From assembly GCF_017355785.1 (NCBI RefSeq), contig NZ_JAFEWE010000001.1, positions 434,001 to 498,000 on the forward strand: a stretch of DNA of 64,000 nt, in the 5' to 3' direction. The notes under the pieces are model-generated. The model had not been told where the DNA came from and ran no database searches. It saw only the letters and a list, made by a program, of their open reading frames with translations. The number at the start of each line of letters is the position of its first letter. The stretch's first letter is position 1. The translations under genes and the position numbers were made by a program. This stretch comes from Desertivirga arenae (GTDB taxonomy: Bacteria; Bacteroidota; Bacteroidia; Sphingobacteriales; Sphingobacteriaceae). Below are positions 49,262 to 57,813 of the stretch, one piece after another.

Positions 49262-51346
49262 TTACTTTATCCAGATCATTTGGGTGAAAGCCCCATTTGC
49301 AGCTATGTCCCAGGCTTCAACCCTCACCCATTTTTTTCCTGCCAAATTTGTAGACCAGCGAAACTCCTTCTTACCAAACGCTGTTGTACTGTTCAAATTA
49401 ATTCTCTGCCTGTAAACCTTCGTACCATCACCCGAAATGATCTCGGCGTAATTCAAAGGATAAGTCCAGTCTATTTTAATTTTAACTTCCACATCCCCCT
49501 TGTTATCCAATATCAATGTCTCACCAGCAGCCTTACCATTTATGCTGAACGATGGGAAGAGCACTTCTCCTGTAGATACAAAAAACTTCCCCGCCCGCAG
49601 AACATCCAATACCTCCTTCCATCCATCCTTATAATCCGGCAACTTATCCATTTGTAAATAATTCACATTCAAATGGGCATACATCTCGTTCTGATGGGTG
49701 ATCGTAAAAATATCAGATTCAGAGATCACGTGCTTCTTTAATCCCCAGTTAGCCATATCATCCATAAGATTTAAAACTCTCTTACTTAAAGTTTCCCAGG
49801 AAAGATCTGCAGGAATTGCCTTCCATGCAGCTCCCAAATAAGTATCAGACTTAAAAAAATCCTCATTCTTATACAAGTCAGGAAAGCCAGTGGAACCTTT
49901 CGTTCTCGCATGAGCTACCCATGCAAGGCCGCCCTCCAACTCCAGGAGTTTTTGCATCTCGGCTTTATTCCCAACATGGTAAACCCTCCCGTACCTCTGA
50001 TCTTCTTTTAAAAAAGGTTGATCTGCACCTCTGGACATCACCCAATAAACTGGTTTTGGAAAAAATGCCAACCAATGCCCTCCGTAAAAATTATTTGCCT
50101 CCTCCCCTGGCATTAAGAGAAAGTCCTTATTTGAAAGCCTCTCAGTTTGTTCAAACAAACTCGCTAATTCTTTAAGTCTTACTGAGTCTGGCCCTTTTGG
50201 ATGACCTGGCCCATGGAATTCTGCGAGTTTTACGATATCCAGACCAGCTTTTTTCAGTACATCTACAAATTCCGGATTTTCCGGAACTGGCTTTCCTGCT
50301 AAGGCAACATTCGATATGAATTCGTTGTGAAAATGACTAGCCATCGTTTTGTACCCAGGCAGAGGCTTGAACGCATCATGGTGTGTATACTTCTTCACCT
50401 CATTTAGTGCCTGCAGTCCATCACCTTTACTTAGAAGGCAAAAGAAGTTTAGCCTTTGCCTGGTACCAGGAGGAGCATTGAACCAAGGAACAAATCTTTT
50501 ATCTCCCTCAGGATCCTGGCGAATTCCGAGGGCAAAACCGGAAATCATTTTCAGATAATCTTTTCCGTACCAGGTAAATTTCAAGTTATAAGCTTCATCC
50601 AGGGGGTAAAAGTATTGATGAGGAGCCGGAAAGAGTGCCAGGCTTCCTCCATGGCTTTCACCGATGATCGCACGATACTTTACTTCAAGATTTCTGCTGA
50701 CATCGCTGGGGGAAGCAACAGTTCTTCTTAGCGTCCCTTGTAGATCAGACCATGCCAGACTTTTCCATACTACCTTTTCCGATACAAGTCCTGCATCATA
50801 TAAAATTGCGGTAGAATCTTTATCTGTAGATACAGTTGCAGATATATTAAATAAAGGGCTTTCATTATAAAGAGTGATCTCCAGGTCTCCACTGAAACCG
50901 GGGGCTTTCACACCTGGTATAGTCACTACCGTTCTTGCACCTTCTGTCCTGATCTTGGCTTTCCTTTTTTCTATATCTAATAAATAAGTTTGAAAAGGCC
51001 TTGAGGGCACACGATCGAAAAAAACGTCCCAACCACCGCTTGACGGGCTGAGAGTCCGTTTGCCTACCCTCAGTACAAAGGCTGGGTTAAGATTAGAAGC
51101 GATTTCAGAAAAAGACTGTCTCTCTGCAAGTTGAATGCTTTTAAATAAGGGCTTGCCAGGATCAAGGTTCAACACTAACTTCCCTTTACTTCCTTTTCCA
51201 GAAGGCCAGGTTATCACCACTCCTTCTTTAGCATTATAAAATTCAGCACCATTCTCGCCGAAATTTTCAATATCCACGACCGGCTGAGCAAAGATACTGG
51301 CAAGTGAAAACAACTGAGGTAATAACAACAGGTATACTCTTTTCAT
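49262..51346 (-). CDS. Secreted PHP/CehA-like metal-dependent hydrolase, uncharacterised
   Basis: 694 residues with signal peptide (VYLLLLPQLFSLASIFAQ). The first half is a beta-sandwich of about 300 residues. The second half carries histidine/acid clusters typical of PHP-fold metallohydrolases: MASHFHNEFIS, IVKLAEFHGPGHPKG, LLMPGEEANNFYGGHWLAFF, LAWVAHARTKGS and ITHQNEMYAHLN. A C-terminal beta-sandwich ends AWDIAANGAFTQMIWIK. It is similar in outline to CehA/McbA enzymes, but the metal-site spacing differs and the substrate is unknown. Its closeness to SusCD suggests a glycan or glycan-linked substrate. Confidence 0.72.
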   Translation of the reverse strand: MKRVYLLLLPQLFSLASIFAQPVVDIENFGENGAEFYNAKEGVVITWPSGKGSKGKLVLNLDPGKPLFKSIQLAERQSFSEIASNLNPAFVLRVGKRTLSPSSGGWDVFFDRVPSRPFQTYLLDIEKRKAKIRTEGARTVVTIPGVKAPGFSGDLEITLYNESPLFNISATVSTDKDSTAILYDAGLVSEKVVWKSLAWSDLQGTLRRTVASPSDVSRNLEVKYRAIIGESHGGSLALFPAPHQYFYPLDEAYNLKFTWYGKDYLKMISGFALGIRQDPEGDKRFVPWFNAPPGTRQRLNFFCLLSKGDGLQALNEVKKYTHHDAFKPLPGYKTMASHFHNEFISNVALAGKPVPENPEFVDVLKKAGLDIVKLAEFHGPGHPKGPDSVRLKELASLFEQTERLSNKDFLLMPGEEANNFYGGHWLAFFPKPVYWVMSRGADQPFLKEDQRYGRVYHVGNKAEMQKLLELEGGLAWVAHARTKGSTGFPDLYKNEDFFKSDTYLGAAWKAIPADLSWETLSKRVLNLMDDMANWGLKKHVISESDIFTITHQNEMYAHLNVNYLQMDKLPDYKDGWKEVLDVLRAGKFFVSTGEVLFPSFSINGKAAGETLILDNKGDVEVKIKIDWTYPLNYAEIISGDGTKVYRQRINLNSTTAFGKKEFRWSTNLAGKKWVRVEAWDIAANGAFTQMIWIK

Positions 51347-51472
51347 AAACAGGTAGTTTCAAACATGAGGCATTGACTGGCAAAAAGCAAGTTCATCTCT
51401 TCAACCTCCAAGAAAAGCAATTCTAGATCAGCAATTGTATCAAGTTATATCTGCATTGTCTCAAATTGGCAT

Positions 51473-52390
51473 TTAGCTAATTACCGGAATACAAAAATCC
51501 ACGATGGACTTTCTTTCAGGGTGCTCATTAAAATTATTGTGATAAATCTCGAAAGGATTTCTTTCTGCCTTTTTATACCCATTCTCATTCATCCACACAA
51601 ACAAACCTTGCCAGGACTTCTCGAACTCATCTAAGTGAATTTCAAGACTTGCAACTATACATTTTCCCGGATCCATGGAAGCAAGTCCAATTTCGCTACT
51701 TGGATCTACCGATTTGGTCAAAACTATACATGCACTCATCCTTACCTTGCTGGGTTCAGTAACTTTAAAGCTGTCATGATAGATCGTTAACATTTTAGTA
51801 TCTCCATTGAGAAGCCCCTGTGGGGAAGCCCATCTCACCAACTTGTTAAAGGAGTCGGCCAGATTTTGAGGTCCGATATTGGAAACATATGCCAGGTTCA
51901 TTTCTGGCATTTCTCTTACTTCAATCTTTGCATTCATTTTTATCCACTCTTTAAGTTCATTAATGATACAAAGGTATTTGTCAGAGTCAGGATAAGCTTG
52001 TCCAGTCTTGCTATCCAGTTGTCGGATCTTGCTATGTCTGTTGGGATTTTGCTTCTTGAATGTTGTGGGGCTTACTCCAAAAAACTTTTTAAAAGCCTTC
52101 GAAAACGAAGCGTCATCTGCATAGCCGTATTTATGGGCAATCTCTATAGATTTCAAGTTGGTATGCAAAAGGTCAGCTCCAGCTTTTTCTATTTTCCTCC
52201 GGCTAACATAGTCATTCAGAGTTTCGCCTGTTATAGATTTAAATATGCGATGGAAATGGTATGGAGAAAAAAAAGCAACGTCTGCAACAATAGATAGAGA
52301 AAGATCTGAATTCAAATTCTCGTCGATAAACTCAAACACACGGTTTAACCGGCGTTGATAATCAATCTTTATTTCTTCACTTCCGATCAT
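51473..52390 (-). CDS. AraC family regulator with GyrI-like effector domain
   Basis: 305 residues. N-terminal AraC DNA-binding domain (residues about 12-110) with two helix-turn-helix units: LSLSIVADVAFFSPYHFHRI and IEIAHKYGYADDASFSKAFK, then the linker FFGVSPTTFKKQNPN. The C-terminal GyrI/BmrR-like domain (about 155-305) starts EVREMPEMNLAYVSNIGPQN and ends FEIYHNNFNEHPERKSIVDF. Such proteins bind small drug-like ligands and activate export or defence genes. The regulator stands alone. Confidence 0.93.
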   Translation of the reverse strand: MIGSEEIKIDYQRRLNRVFEFIDENLNSDLSLSIVADVAFFSPYHFHRIFKSITGETLNDYVSRRKIEKAGADLLHTNLKSIEIAHKYGYADDASFSKAFKKFFGVSPTTFKKQNPNRHSKIRQLDSKTGQAYPDSDKYLCIINELKEWIKMNAKIEVREMPEMNLAYVSNIGPQNLADSFNKLVRWASPQGLLNGDTKMLTIYHDSFKVTEPSKVRMSACIVLTKSVDPSSEIGLASMDPGKCIVASLEIHLDEFEKSWQGLFVWMNENGYKKAERNPFEIYHNNFNEHPERKSIVDFCIPVIS

Positions 52391-52495
52391 AATTCAATTC
52401 ATAAAATAAATTTGAAGCAAGAATACATGGTTTTTTGAGAAGACTTTAATAAAGTTTTTTGATAAAAAGAATCACCAAAATTAGTAAGTAAGAAT

Positions 52496-52519
52496 GGGAG
52501 CGTTATGAGAACGGCTCCC
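52496..52519 (-). terminator. Hairpin in the gap after the AraC gene
   Basis: GGGAGC-GTT (52496-52504) pairs with AAC-g-GCTCCC (52510-52519). It may end transcription of the minus-strand remnant at 52582-52716; the T-run is poor. Confidence 0.4.
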
Positions 52520-52581
52520 TTCCTCTATTTACCTTACCCAAAATTTGGATTCTGTAAGAAGTAATACTATCCTGAATTGTT

Positions 52582-52716
52582 TTAAAAAGGTTTGAAGAGT
52601 TTCAATTTCATCTTAACACCTATGCGTTTATCCTCACCTGGCTTAAAAATATGCTTGTCAAACTCCTCGAAACCGTTTTTCTTATGGTGACGGATTGCCT
52701 GCAGATTTTGTCGAAT
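52582..52716 (-). pseudogene. Possible C-terminal gene remnant
   Basis: A 44-codon open stretch without a start codon (preceded by an in-frame stop) encodes RQNLQAIRHHKKNGFEEFDK and ends KMKLKLFKPF at a stop codon. The composition is coding-like and the terminal Phe recalls an outer-membrane beta-barrel end, but no family was recognised. It lies just after the phospholipase gene on the same strand. It could be the tail of a degraded gene. Confidence 0.3.
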
Positions 52717-52742
52717 TTAGGGCGATTGAATTGTAAATATCA

Positions 52743-54059
52743 CTACCGTTCCTGAAGCAATGCCTGCTCCTGCTTACTTAAGCTTGCACTCCTTAAATTA
52801 TTCAACGCAAGATTCACCTCTTTCCATTTTTTGCGACTTTTCCTCGTACCAGGAGCTTTTGCAGGATTAAAGAAATTAGTAAGATGGATCATTATTTCAG
52901 GGCTCACGTTTTGAAAGTGCTTCTCATTTAGTTTCAATAGCAGGTTGATATAACTATCATCTGCTATTGGATATTCTCCCCATGCTGTTGGAAAACCGGT
53001 ATCAAGAGCCTTATTTGCAAAAGAAAGGGTCCCCGAATTCCCGTTTACAGTTGTTGCCTTTCTGTAGTAAACTAATGTGCTGTCGAAACTTCTGATAAAA
53101 AGCTTTTCTGCCTCAACAGTAGGCTCCTTGAACTTCAACTTTGCAAGAGGTCCGATTTTCGGGAGCACGGGTATTAATACAGAAAGGACCGTTGGAAAAA
53201 CTCCTGCCCTTTGATGGTCTTTGCCAAATTCATGGTAATAGGTCCGATTTTTCATACGGTACGAGAAGATCCTTGCAGTTGCAGAAGGATTAAGCTTTTT
53301 AATGTCGGACTTCTTCTTTGCCCAGGCCGTTCTTACAATCGTTGGAAGTACGCTCTTTATAGTCCAGCGATAAGTTGATATAGCTACAGGCAAACTTTTG
53401 AATACATCCCGAAGTGCAACTCCGTATGTTCTGTAGAAAGCTTTCTCTATAACGGGAATTGAAATATTAAAGCCAATAAAGTCATGATACTGTTTAGAAG
53501 CGTAATTGCCTCTTGCAGTTTGCAGAACATCAAACGCAAATTCCATTCTTGAATGAGATAAATGGTCTTGGGCATAAGTAACGGTATCTCCGAAATCTCT
53601 ACCAACCTGTGGATATACTAAAGGCACAGCTACATTTGTCGCTAACCGATGTCCATAATTATCTCCTAGATAATGTGCCAGAGCACCTAAGGCAAATGCA
53701 AGTTCATCCAGGGTTTCCGCTTCTTCCAATAACGCAGTAACATAATCGCCCGTTCTCACATTATGTACAAAGTCAGTGTATACCATACTTCCGAAGGGGC
53801 TGTACCCAATATCAGGCATTATGGCTCCACCATAAGCATAAGAATGAGCCTTCAGAAGCTCCTTTTCCTTGGCCTGGGGAAATCTTGCTAAAAGCTTTGG
53901 TTCGATAACCGATTTCCAACTTGCATCTATAATGGCTTCGTGAGTAAGCAAACAATAAGCTTTTGAAGAAACGGGATGCATCAAGACGCTGCAAGCAGTA
54001 ACTAAACTTAGAAAATAATATTTTGTATATAAAAAAGAGATAGAGTAGAAATTCCTCAT
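52743..54059 (-). CDS. Zinc-dependent phospholipase C-like protein (PF00882 type)
   Basis: 438 residues from ATG 54059 with a signal-like N-terminus (YYFLSLVTACSVLMHPVSS). Zinc-ligand histidines are visible in LTHEAIIDASWK, FVHNVRTGDYV, ALGALAHYLGDNYGHRLATN and AQDHLSHSRMEF. This is the helical Zn_dep_PLPC domain that covers roughly residues 45-215. The C-terminal half is uncharacterised. Probable secreted or periplasmic lipid hydrolase; the substrate is not known. Bacteroidota homologues are usually annotated zinc-dependent phospholipase C family. Confidence 0.82.
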   Translation of the reverse strand: MRNFYSISFLYTKYYFLSLVTACSVLMHPVSSKAYCLLTHEAIIDASWKSVIEPKLLARFPQAKEKELLKAHSYAYGGAIMPDIGYSPFGSMVYTDFVHNVRTGDYVTALLEEAETLDELAFALGALAHYLGDNYGHRLATNVAVPLVYPQVGRDFGDTVTYAQDHLSHSRMEFAFDVLQTARGNYASKQYHDFIGFNISIPVIEKAFYRTYGVALRDVFKSLPVAISTYRWTIKSVLPTIVRTAWAKKKSDIKKLNPSATARIFSYRMKNRTYYHEFGKDHQRAGVFPTVLSVLIPVLPKIGPLAKLKFKEPTVEAEKLFIRSFDSTLVYYRKATTVNGNSGTLSFANKALDTGFPTAWGEYPIADDSYINLLLKLNEKHFQNVSPEIMIHLTNFFNPAKAPGTRKSRKKWKEVNLALNNLRSASLSKQEQALLQER

Positions 54060-54093
54060 GCAGTATAATTGGTTACATAATTTCAAAAACAAA

Positions 54094-54124
54094 AAAGAGA
54101 CTGGATTGCAGTCACAGCCTCTTT
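54094..54124 (-). terminator. Terminator after the small membrane gene
   Basis: AAAGAG-ACTG pairs with CAGT-cacagc-CTCTTT, with a T-run on the minus strand. It follows the 54145-54378 gene. Confidence 0.6.
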
Positions 54125-54144
54125 AATTATTAAGCTTTGGAAAG

Positions 54145-54378
54145 CTAGTCTTTAATAACAGTTCTCCGTTCCACGGTTCTATCAGTACCTCTGCCCCCTA
54201 AAAGAGCAAAAAGAAGAACTATCAATAATATTGCGCCTATCAGGTACATCCAGGGGAATGAGCTTCCACCAGAACCATCATTGACATTTAAATCTACGTT
54301 TGCGTCTACAGCCTTTTCCTGCGCAAATGCCATCACATTTATAAAGGCTAATGTTAACGCCATATTTAGCTTTTTCAT
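54145..54378 (-). CDS. Small exported single-pass membrane protein
   Basis: 77 residues. A signal peptide (MKKLNMALTLAFINVMAFAQ) is followed by an acidic, glycine-rich segment (VDLNVNDGSGGSSFP), a membrane helix (WMYLIGAILLIVLLFALLGG) and a basic C-terminus (RTDRTVERRTVIKD-like). Such two-segment small proteins are common in this phylum; function unknown. A dyad at 54459-54478 lies about 80 bases upstream and could control it. Confidence 0.65.
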   Translation of the reverse strand: MKKLNMALTLAFINVMAFAQEKAVDANVDLNVNDGSGGSSFPWMYLIGAILLIVLLFALLGGRGTDRTVERRTVIKD

Positions 54379-54458
54379 AGCAGTGTGTTTCTGCTAATCA
54401 TACAGAAACCCTGCCATAACAATTTCCTAACACCATACCACTTCCCTCCTTTTGCTAA

Positions 54459-54478
54459 TTGTATGTTTAACCATACAA
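54459..54478. promoter_or_regulatory. 20-base dyad TTGTATG-N6-CATACAA
   Basis: Perfect 7-base inverted repeats (54459-54465, 54472-54478) with a 6-base centre lie between the NTF2-like gene and the small membrane gene. Either an operator or a short hairpin; no T-run follows in either direction. Confidence 0.4.
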
Positions 54479-54539
54479 AAGCCACTTATTTATTAGGTTT
54501 CCTGTACACCGTTATATGTTTTTTCTCCGCCAGTCTTTC

Positions 54540-54902
54540 CTAAAATAAGCCATTTTCATTTGGGGAGTTCTTTTCGATCGCCTGCCCCAGATCCCAAAGC
54601 TCTTCAATCTTATTATTTTCAAACCGGAAGATGTGCACGACAACAATATCCATTTCATGCTTTACCACCAGAGAATGAGTAATAACAGTATTGTGGTCGA
54701 CGTAAGAATGCTTGATATCTATAGATCTGTTAGGACTATTCCTATGGGCTTCTTCCATTGCCTTCTGCAAAGCCTCACGTGTTCCTTCAAAATATTGATT
54801 GTGATGAATGAAACTGGAGGCTACATATAAGTCAAATGCTTCCTTCACCTTACCGGTGCCTGCAAGTTTTAAAAATGAAATAGCGGTTTCTTTAATATCC
54901 AT
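54540..54902 (-). CDS. NTF2-like (SnoaL-type) protein
   Basis: 120 residues. N-terminal helix ETAISFLKLAGTGKVKEAFD, then FIHHNQYFEGTREALQKAME, and the antiparallel sheet VITHSLVVKHEMDIVVVHIF ending EELWDLGQAIEKNSPNENGL. This is the cone-shaped NTF2/SnoaL fold used by many small isomerases and ligand-binding proteins; the His residues in HHNQYF may be functional. Starts 14 bases after the end of the upstream HD-domain gene, so the two form an operon. Confidence 0.85.
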   Translation of the reverse strand: MDIKETAISFLKLAGTGKVKEAFDLYVASSFIHHNQYFEGTREALQKAMEEAHRNSPNRSIDIKHSYVDHNTVITHSLVVKHEMDIVVVHIFRFENNKIEELWDLGQAIEKNSPNENGLF

Positions 54903-54916
54903 ACCTATAAACCTAT

Positions 54917-55513
54917 TTAAACTTTCTTCAATATCCCCTTTTCAACGCTCTTGTTTATTAGGTTTTCCGCAAAGTTCCATAAGCTCGTCGAACCTTCCTT
55001 AATTACCTTTTTTTTCTCGTAAACTTTATGATAGTCTACATTAAACTCCCGCCATGTTCCCCCATTATTTGACGTATTCTGCAGTAAAGGTTCAAGTCTG
55101 TCCATCGATCTTGCAAACTTCGCCTCATTACTTTGTCCTAATTCAAACTCCTCCCAGACGGCGATAAATTCCTCTGCTTGCTCCTTAGGTAACAACCCGA
55201 AGATCCGGTTAGCAGCTACTCTTTCTTCATCTGTATTGGAATGGCTTTTTGCGGTATCATAGATAAAAGTATCTCCAGCATCAATCTCGACGACATCATG
55301 GATCAATACCATCTTCAGAACCTTTAAAATATCGATGGGAACATTGGAGTGTTGAGCCAGAACAATCGTCATCATGGCTAAGTGCCAGCTGTGCTCGGCA
55401 TCGTTCTCGTTCCGGTCACTGTTAAAAAGCTTCGTCTTACGTTGAATAAATTTGACTTTATCAATTTCCTTAATAAAAGCGATTTGCTTCAATAGATCTT
55501 CTGCTTGCATCAT
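54917..55513 (-). CDS. HD-domain phosphohydrolase (YfbR/HDDC2-like)
   Basis: 198 residues. HD motif: His in NDAEHSWHLAMM and the HD pair in MVLIHDVVEIDAGDTFIYD, with Asp in ARSMDRLEPLLQN as a later ligand. The group includes 5'-deoxynucleotidases and oxetanocin-like hydrolases, so a nucleotide substrate is plausible. First gene of a two-gene unit with the NTF2-like protein. Confidence 0.9.
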   Translation of the reverse strand: MMQAEDLLKQIAFIKEIDKVKFIQRKTKLFNSDRNENDAEHSWHLAMMTIVLAQHSNVPIDILKVLKMVLIHDVVEIDAGDTFIYDTAKSHSNTDEERVAANRIFGLLPKEQAEEFIAVWEEFELGQSNEAKFARSMDRLEPLLQNTSNNGGTWREFNVDYHKVYEKKKVIKEGSTSLWNFAENLINKSVEKGILKKV

Positions 55514-55620
55514 TTAAAAATCAAACTAACCTTAATAAAAAAATTAACCGTGAGTAGAACCCTTATGGAATTAACTATCAGAGAGCATCTACTAAACTAT
55601 AAAACATAACCCAGTAAACC

Positions 55621-57495
55621 ATGAAACTTTTCATCTCTACCTTAACTCTCTTTTTCACACTAAACCTTTATAGCCAAACACCGAAAGCTCCTCTTCCAAT
55701 TAAAGACACAACTACCTTGCTGAAGGAAATCCGGCAAGTGATGGAACGTGAGAACATGCCGGGACTGATGATTGCTATAGTTAAAGGAGACTCAACAGTA
55801 TATGCGGGCGCCATTGGTTATGCTGATCCGGAAAAAAGGAAGGCAGTGCATCCACAGACTCTTTTCCACCAAAACTCCGTAACGAAAATGTTCACCGCCA
55901 TGGGAATACTTAAATTAATCCACGGTGGAAAGTTCAAACTTGATGATGAACTTAGGAAGATAGCCCCGGAGGTTAAATTTCAGAATCAATGGGAAGGTAC
56001 ACATCCTGTCAGGGTTATGCATCTGCTGGAACATACTGCAGGTTTTGATGATGTTCACCTTAACAAAATGTATTCTAATAAATCAGAACAGCATCAGGGC
56101 CTCGAAGCAGTAATGACGCATAAAAACAGCTTCATTTCCCGCTGGAGACCAGGGGAACGAATGTCCTATTCCAATCCGGATTATGAGATCCTGGGTTATC
56201 TAATAGAAAAGTTCAGCGGAAAACCGTGGTATGTTTTTCTAGAAGAAGAACTCCTTGCACCTGTCGGAATGAAATACGCGACCTTCTTTCACAAAAATAA
56301 TAAAACAGAGGACTATGCTGTAGGATACCGTTCCTCAAAGGCGCAACTTACACAATACCCTTTCTATTCGCCAATAGGAACCGGTGCAGGAAGTGCCCTA
56401 TTTGCAAGCGGTCTGGATATGGCAAATTTTCTAAAACTATTTATTAAAAATTGGCAATTAGAATCAGGACCATGGCTTCCAGAAACCTACTTGAATGAGA
56501 TGGAAAAGGTCCATAGCACACTCGCCGCCAGGAACGGCCTCAAGCTGGGCTATGCCCTGGGAAATGATAAATTCCCTAATAACCCGAAGGTAACGTTCAG
56601 GGGGCATTTTGGCGATGGAGAAGGATTCAATTCACTGGTTTTATACAATAGGGAGCATAAGATTGGATATGCCATAAGTAACAACGCGGGAAAAGGCTTA
56701 TGGCCTTTATCTCAGATTATAGAAGACTATTTAACCAAAGACCTTCCCCAAGCAAATACAACTGCAGCCATTCCTCTTACAAGCAGTATCGCCCCTTACC
56801 TTGGCTATTATCAATTTCAAAATCCCAGAAGCGATAAATGGAATTTTCTACAGACAATCCTTGGCGGATTTAAACTGCAAAAGTCGGGGAGCAACCTAGT
56901 AATAAAAAGCTTGTTTAGGCCAACTGACACTTTATACCGTGTGAAGGATCTTTTGTTTAAGCGGAAGCATGAGCTTGAACCCTATTACGTTTTAGGGAGA
57001 GATGACACAGGCAATACCTTCTTCCAGGGTTATAGAAGCGAATTCTACCAAAGAACCTCTTACTTTCCTATTTTATTACAGCAAATTTTGCTGGGACTAA
57101 CAGCCCTGGTTGTTTTAGCAACGGTCCTACTGGCTTTTCAAACCCTCACACTTGCGGTTTTAAAAAAAGCAAGGCTCAATATCCTTGCACCAGTGTCTTT
57201 ACCCCTTTTAGCACTAAGCTCAGCATATCTGGCCTACTGGGCCATGGTGAATATCGATTCTACCAATAAGCCTGCCTTTAATAATTTCAATATTTACTCA
57301 GCTGCTATCTTCCTTGGTTCAGTTGCTTTCAGCCTTTCTATTGTCTGGGGATTGATACTATTATATAAAAGATGGACTGAAATTGATAATAAGTGGGTTA
57401 AAAGAATACTCTGCTTCAATCTAACTGTCTTAGCTTGTTTTGCTATTTATTTAGCCGTCAACGGATGGATTGGAATCAGGGTTTGGTCACTTTAG
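55621..57495 (+). CDS. Serine hydrolase of the beta-lactamase/class C penicillin-binding family, membrane-anchored
   Basis: 624 residues. Signal peptide MKLFISTLTLFFTLNLYSQ. Serine-hydrolase domain at about 30-370: SxxK in FHQNSVTKMFTA (Ser86), YxN in MSYSNPDYEI (Tyr183) and the third box HFGDGEGF where KTG would stand. After a beta-rich linker (about 385-480), four hydrophobic segments (about 485-620, e.g. ILLQQILLGLTALVVLATVL) anchor it in the membrane. Not an obvious antibiotic beta-lactamase; members act as peptidases or esterases. Confidence 0.9.
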   Translation: MKLFISTLTLFFTLNLYSQTPKAPLPIKDTTTLLKEIRQVMERENMPGLMIAIVKGDSTVYAGAIGYADPEKRKAVHPQTLFHQNSVTKMFTAMGILKLIHGGKFKLDDELRKIAPEVKFQNQWEGTHPVRVMHLLEHTAGFDDVHLNKMYSNKSEQHQGLEAVMTHKNSFISRWRPGERMSYSNPDYEILGYLIEKFSGKPWYVFLEEELLAPVGMKYATFFHKNNKTEDYAVGYRSSKAQLTQYPFYSPIGTGAGSALFASGLDMANFLKLFIKNWQLESGPWLPETYLNEMEKVHSTLAARNGLKLGYALGNDKFPNNPKVTFRGHFGDGEGFNSLVLYNREHKIGYAISNNAGKGLWPLSQIIEDYLTKDLPQANTTAAIPLTSSIAPYLGYYQFQNPRSDKWNFLQTILGGFKLQKSGSNLVIKSLFRPTDTLYRVKDLLFKRKHELEPYYVLGRDDTGNTFFQGYRSEFYQRTSYFPILLQQILLGLTALVVLATVLLAFQTLTLAVLKKARLNILAPVSLPLLALSSAYLAYWAMVNIDSTNKPAFNNFNIYSAAIFLGSVAFSLSIVWGLILLYKRWTEIDNKWVKRILCFNLTVLACFAIYLAVNGWIGIRVWSL

Positions 57496-57505
57496 ATTAA
57501 AGCAT

Positions 57506-57545
57506 ATAGCAACTTTCGACGCTTTCAAGCAGACAGAGTTGCTAT
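57506..57545 (+). terminator. Inverted repeat after the serine hydrolase gene
   Basis: ATAGCAACT (57506-57514) pairs with AGTTGCTAT (57537-57545) with a 22-base loop and no strong T-run. The 57496-57813 gap otherwise contains a doubtful 37-codon frame (57594-57707) and the ECF-type promoter below. Confidence 0.4.
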
Positions 57546-57743
57546 GTCCATAGTTGCAATTTCAGCCTGGAAAGCTCCTCCTATTACTAAATCATGAAAA
57601 TTTCCTCAAAAAAGCTGTTTTATCTTTCCAGGAACATTCAGTTCAATTTACTCAGGCAAATGAACTATTGTGAGAAAAAGAACTTTAATTATATTCGCCT
57701 TTCCTGAATGATGTGGCGAAAAACAGTAAGCGTTCCGAATCAG

Positions 57744-57772
57744 CTGTAACATCAAAAAAGAAAATACGTAGT
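57744..57772 (+). promoter_or_regulatory. ECF-type promoter of the PAS protein gene
   Basis: CTGTAAC (57744-57750), 16 bases, CGTAGT (57767-57772), 41 bases before the TTG start at 57814. Matches the motif at 21835, 37696 and 37947. Confidence 0.5.
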
Positions 57773-57813
57773 ATCCTAACAACATAAGTTACACTGAAGG
57801 CACCCAAGAAAGT

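Noticed and set aside
55621-57495. Antibiotic beta-lactamase
   Set aside because: The third active-site box is HFG rather than KTG, and the C-terminal membrane segments fit a peptidase or esterase-type serine hydrolase.
57594-57707. 37-codon frame before the ECF-like promoter (MKISSKKLFYLSRN...)
   Set aside because: No promoter, no recognisable fold, and chance frames of this length are common.
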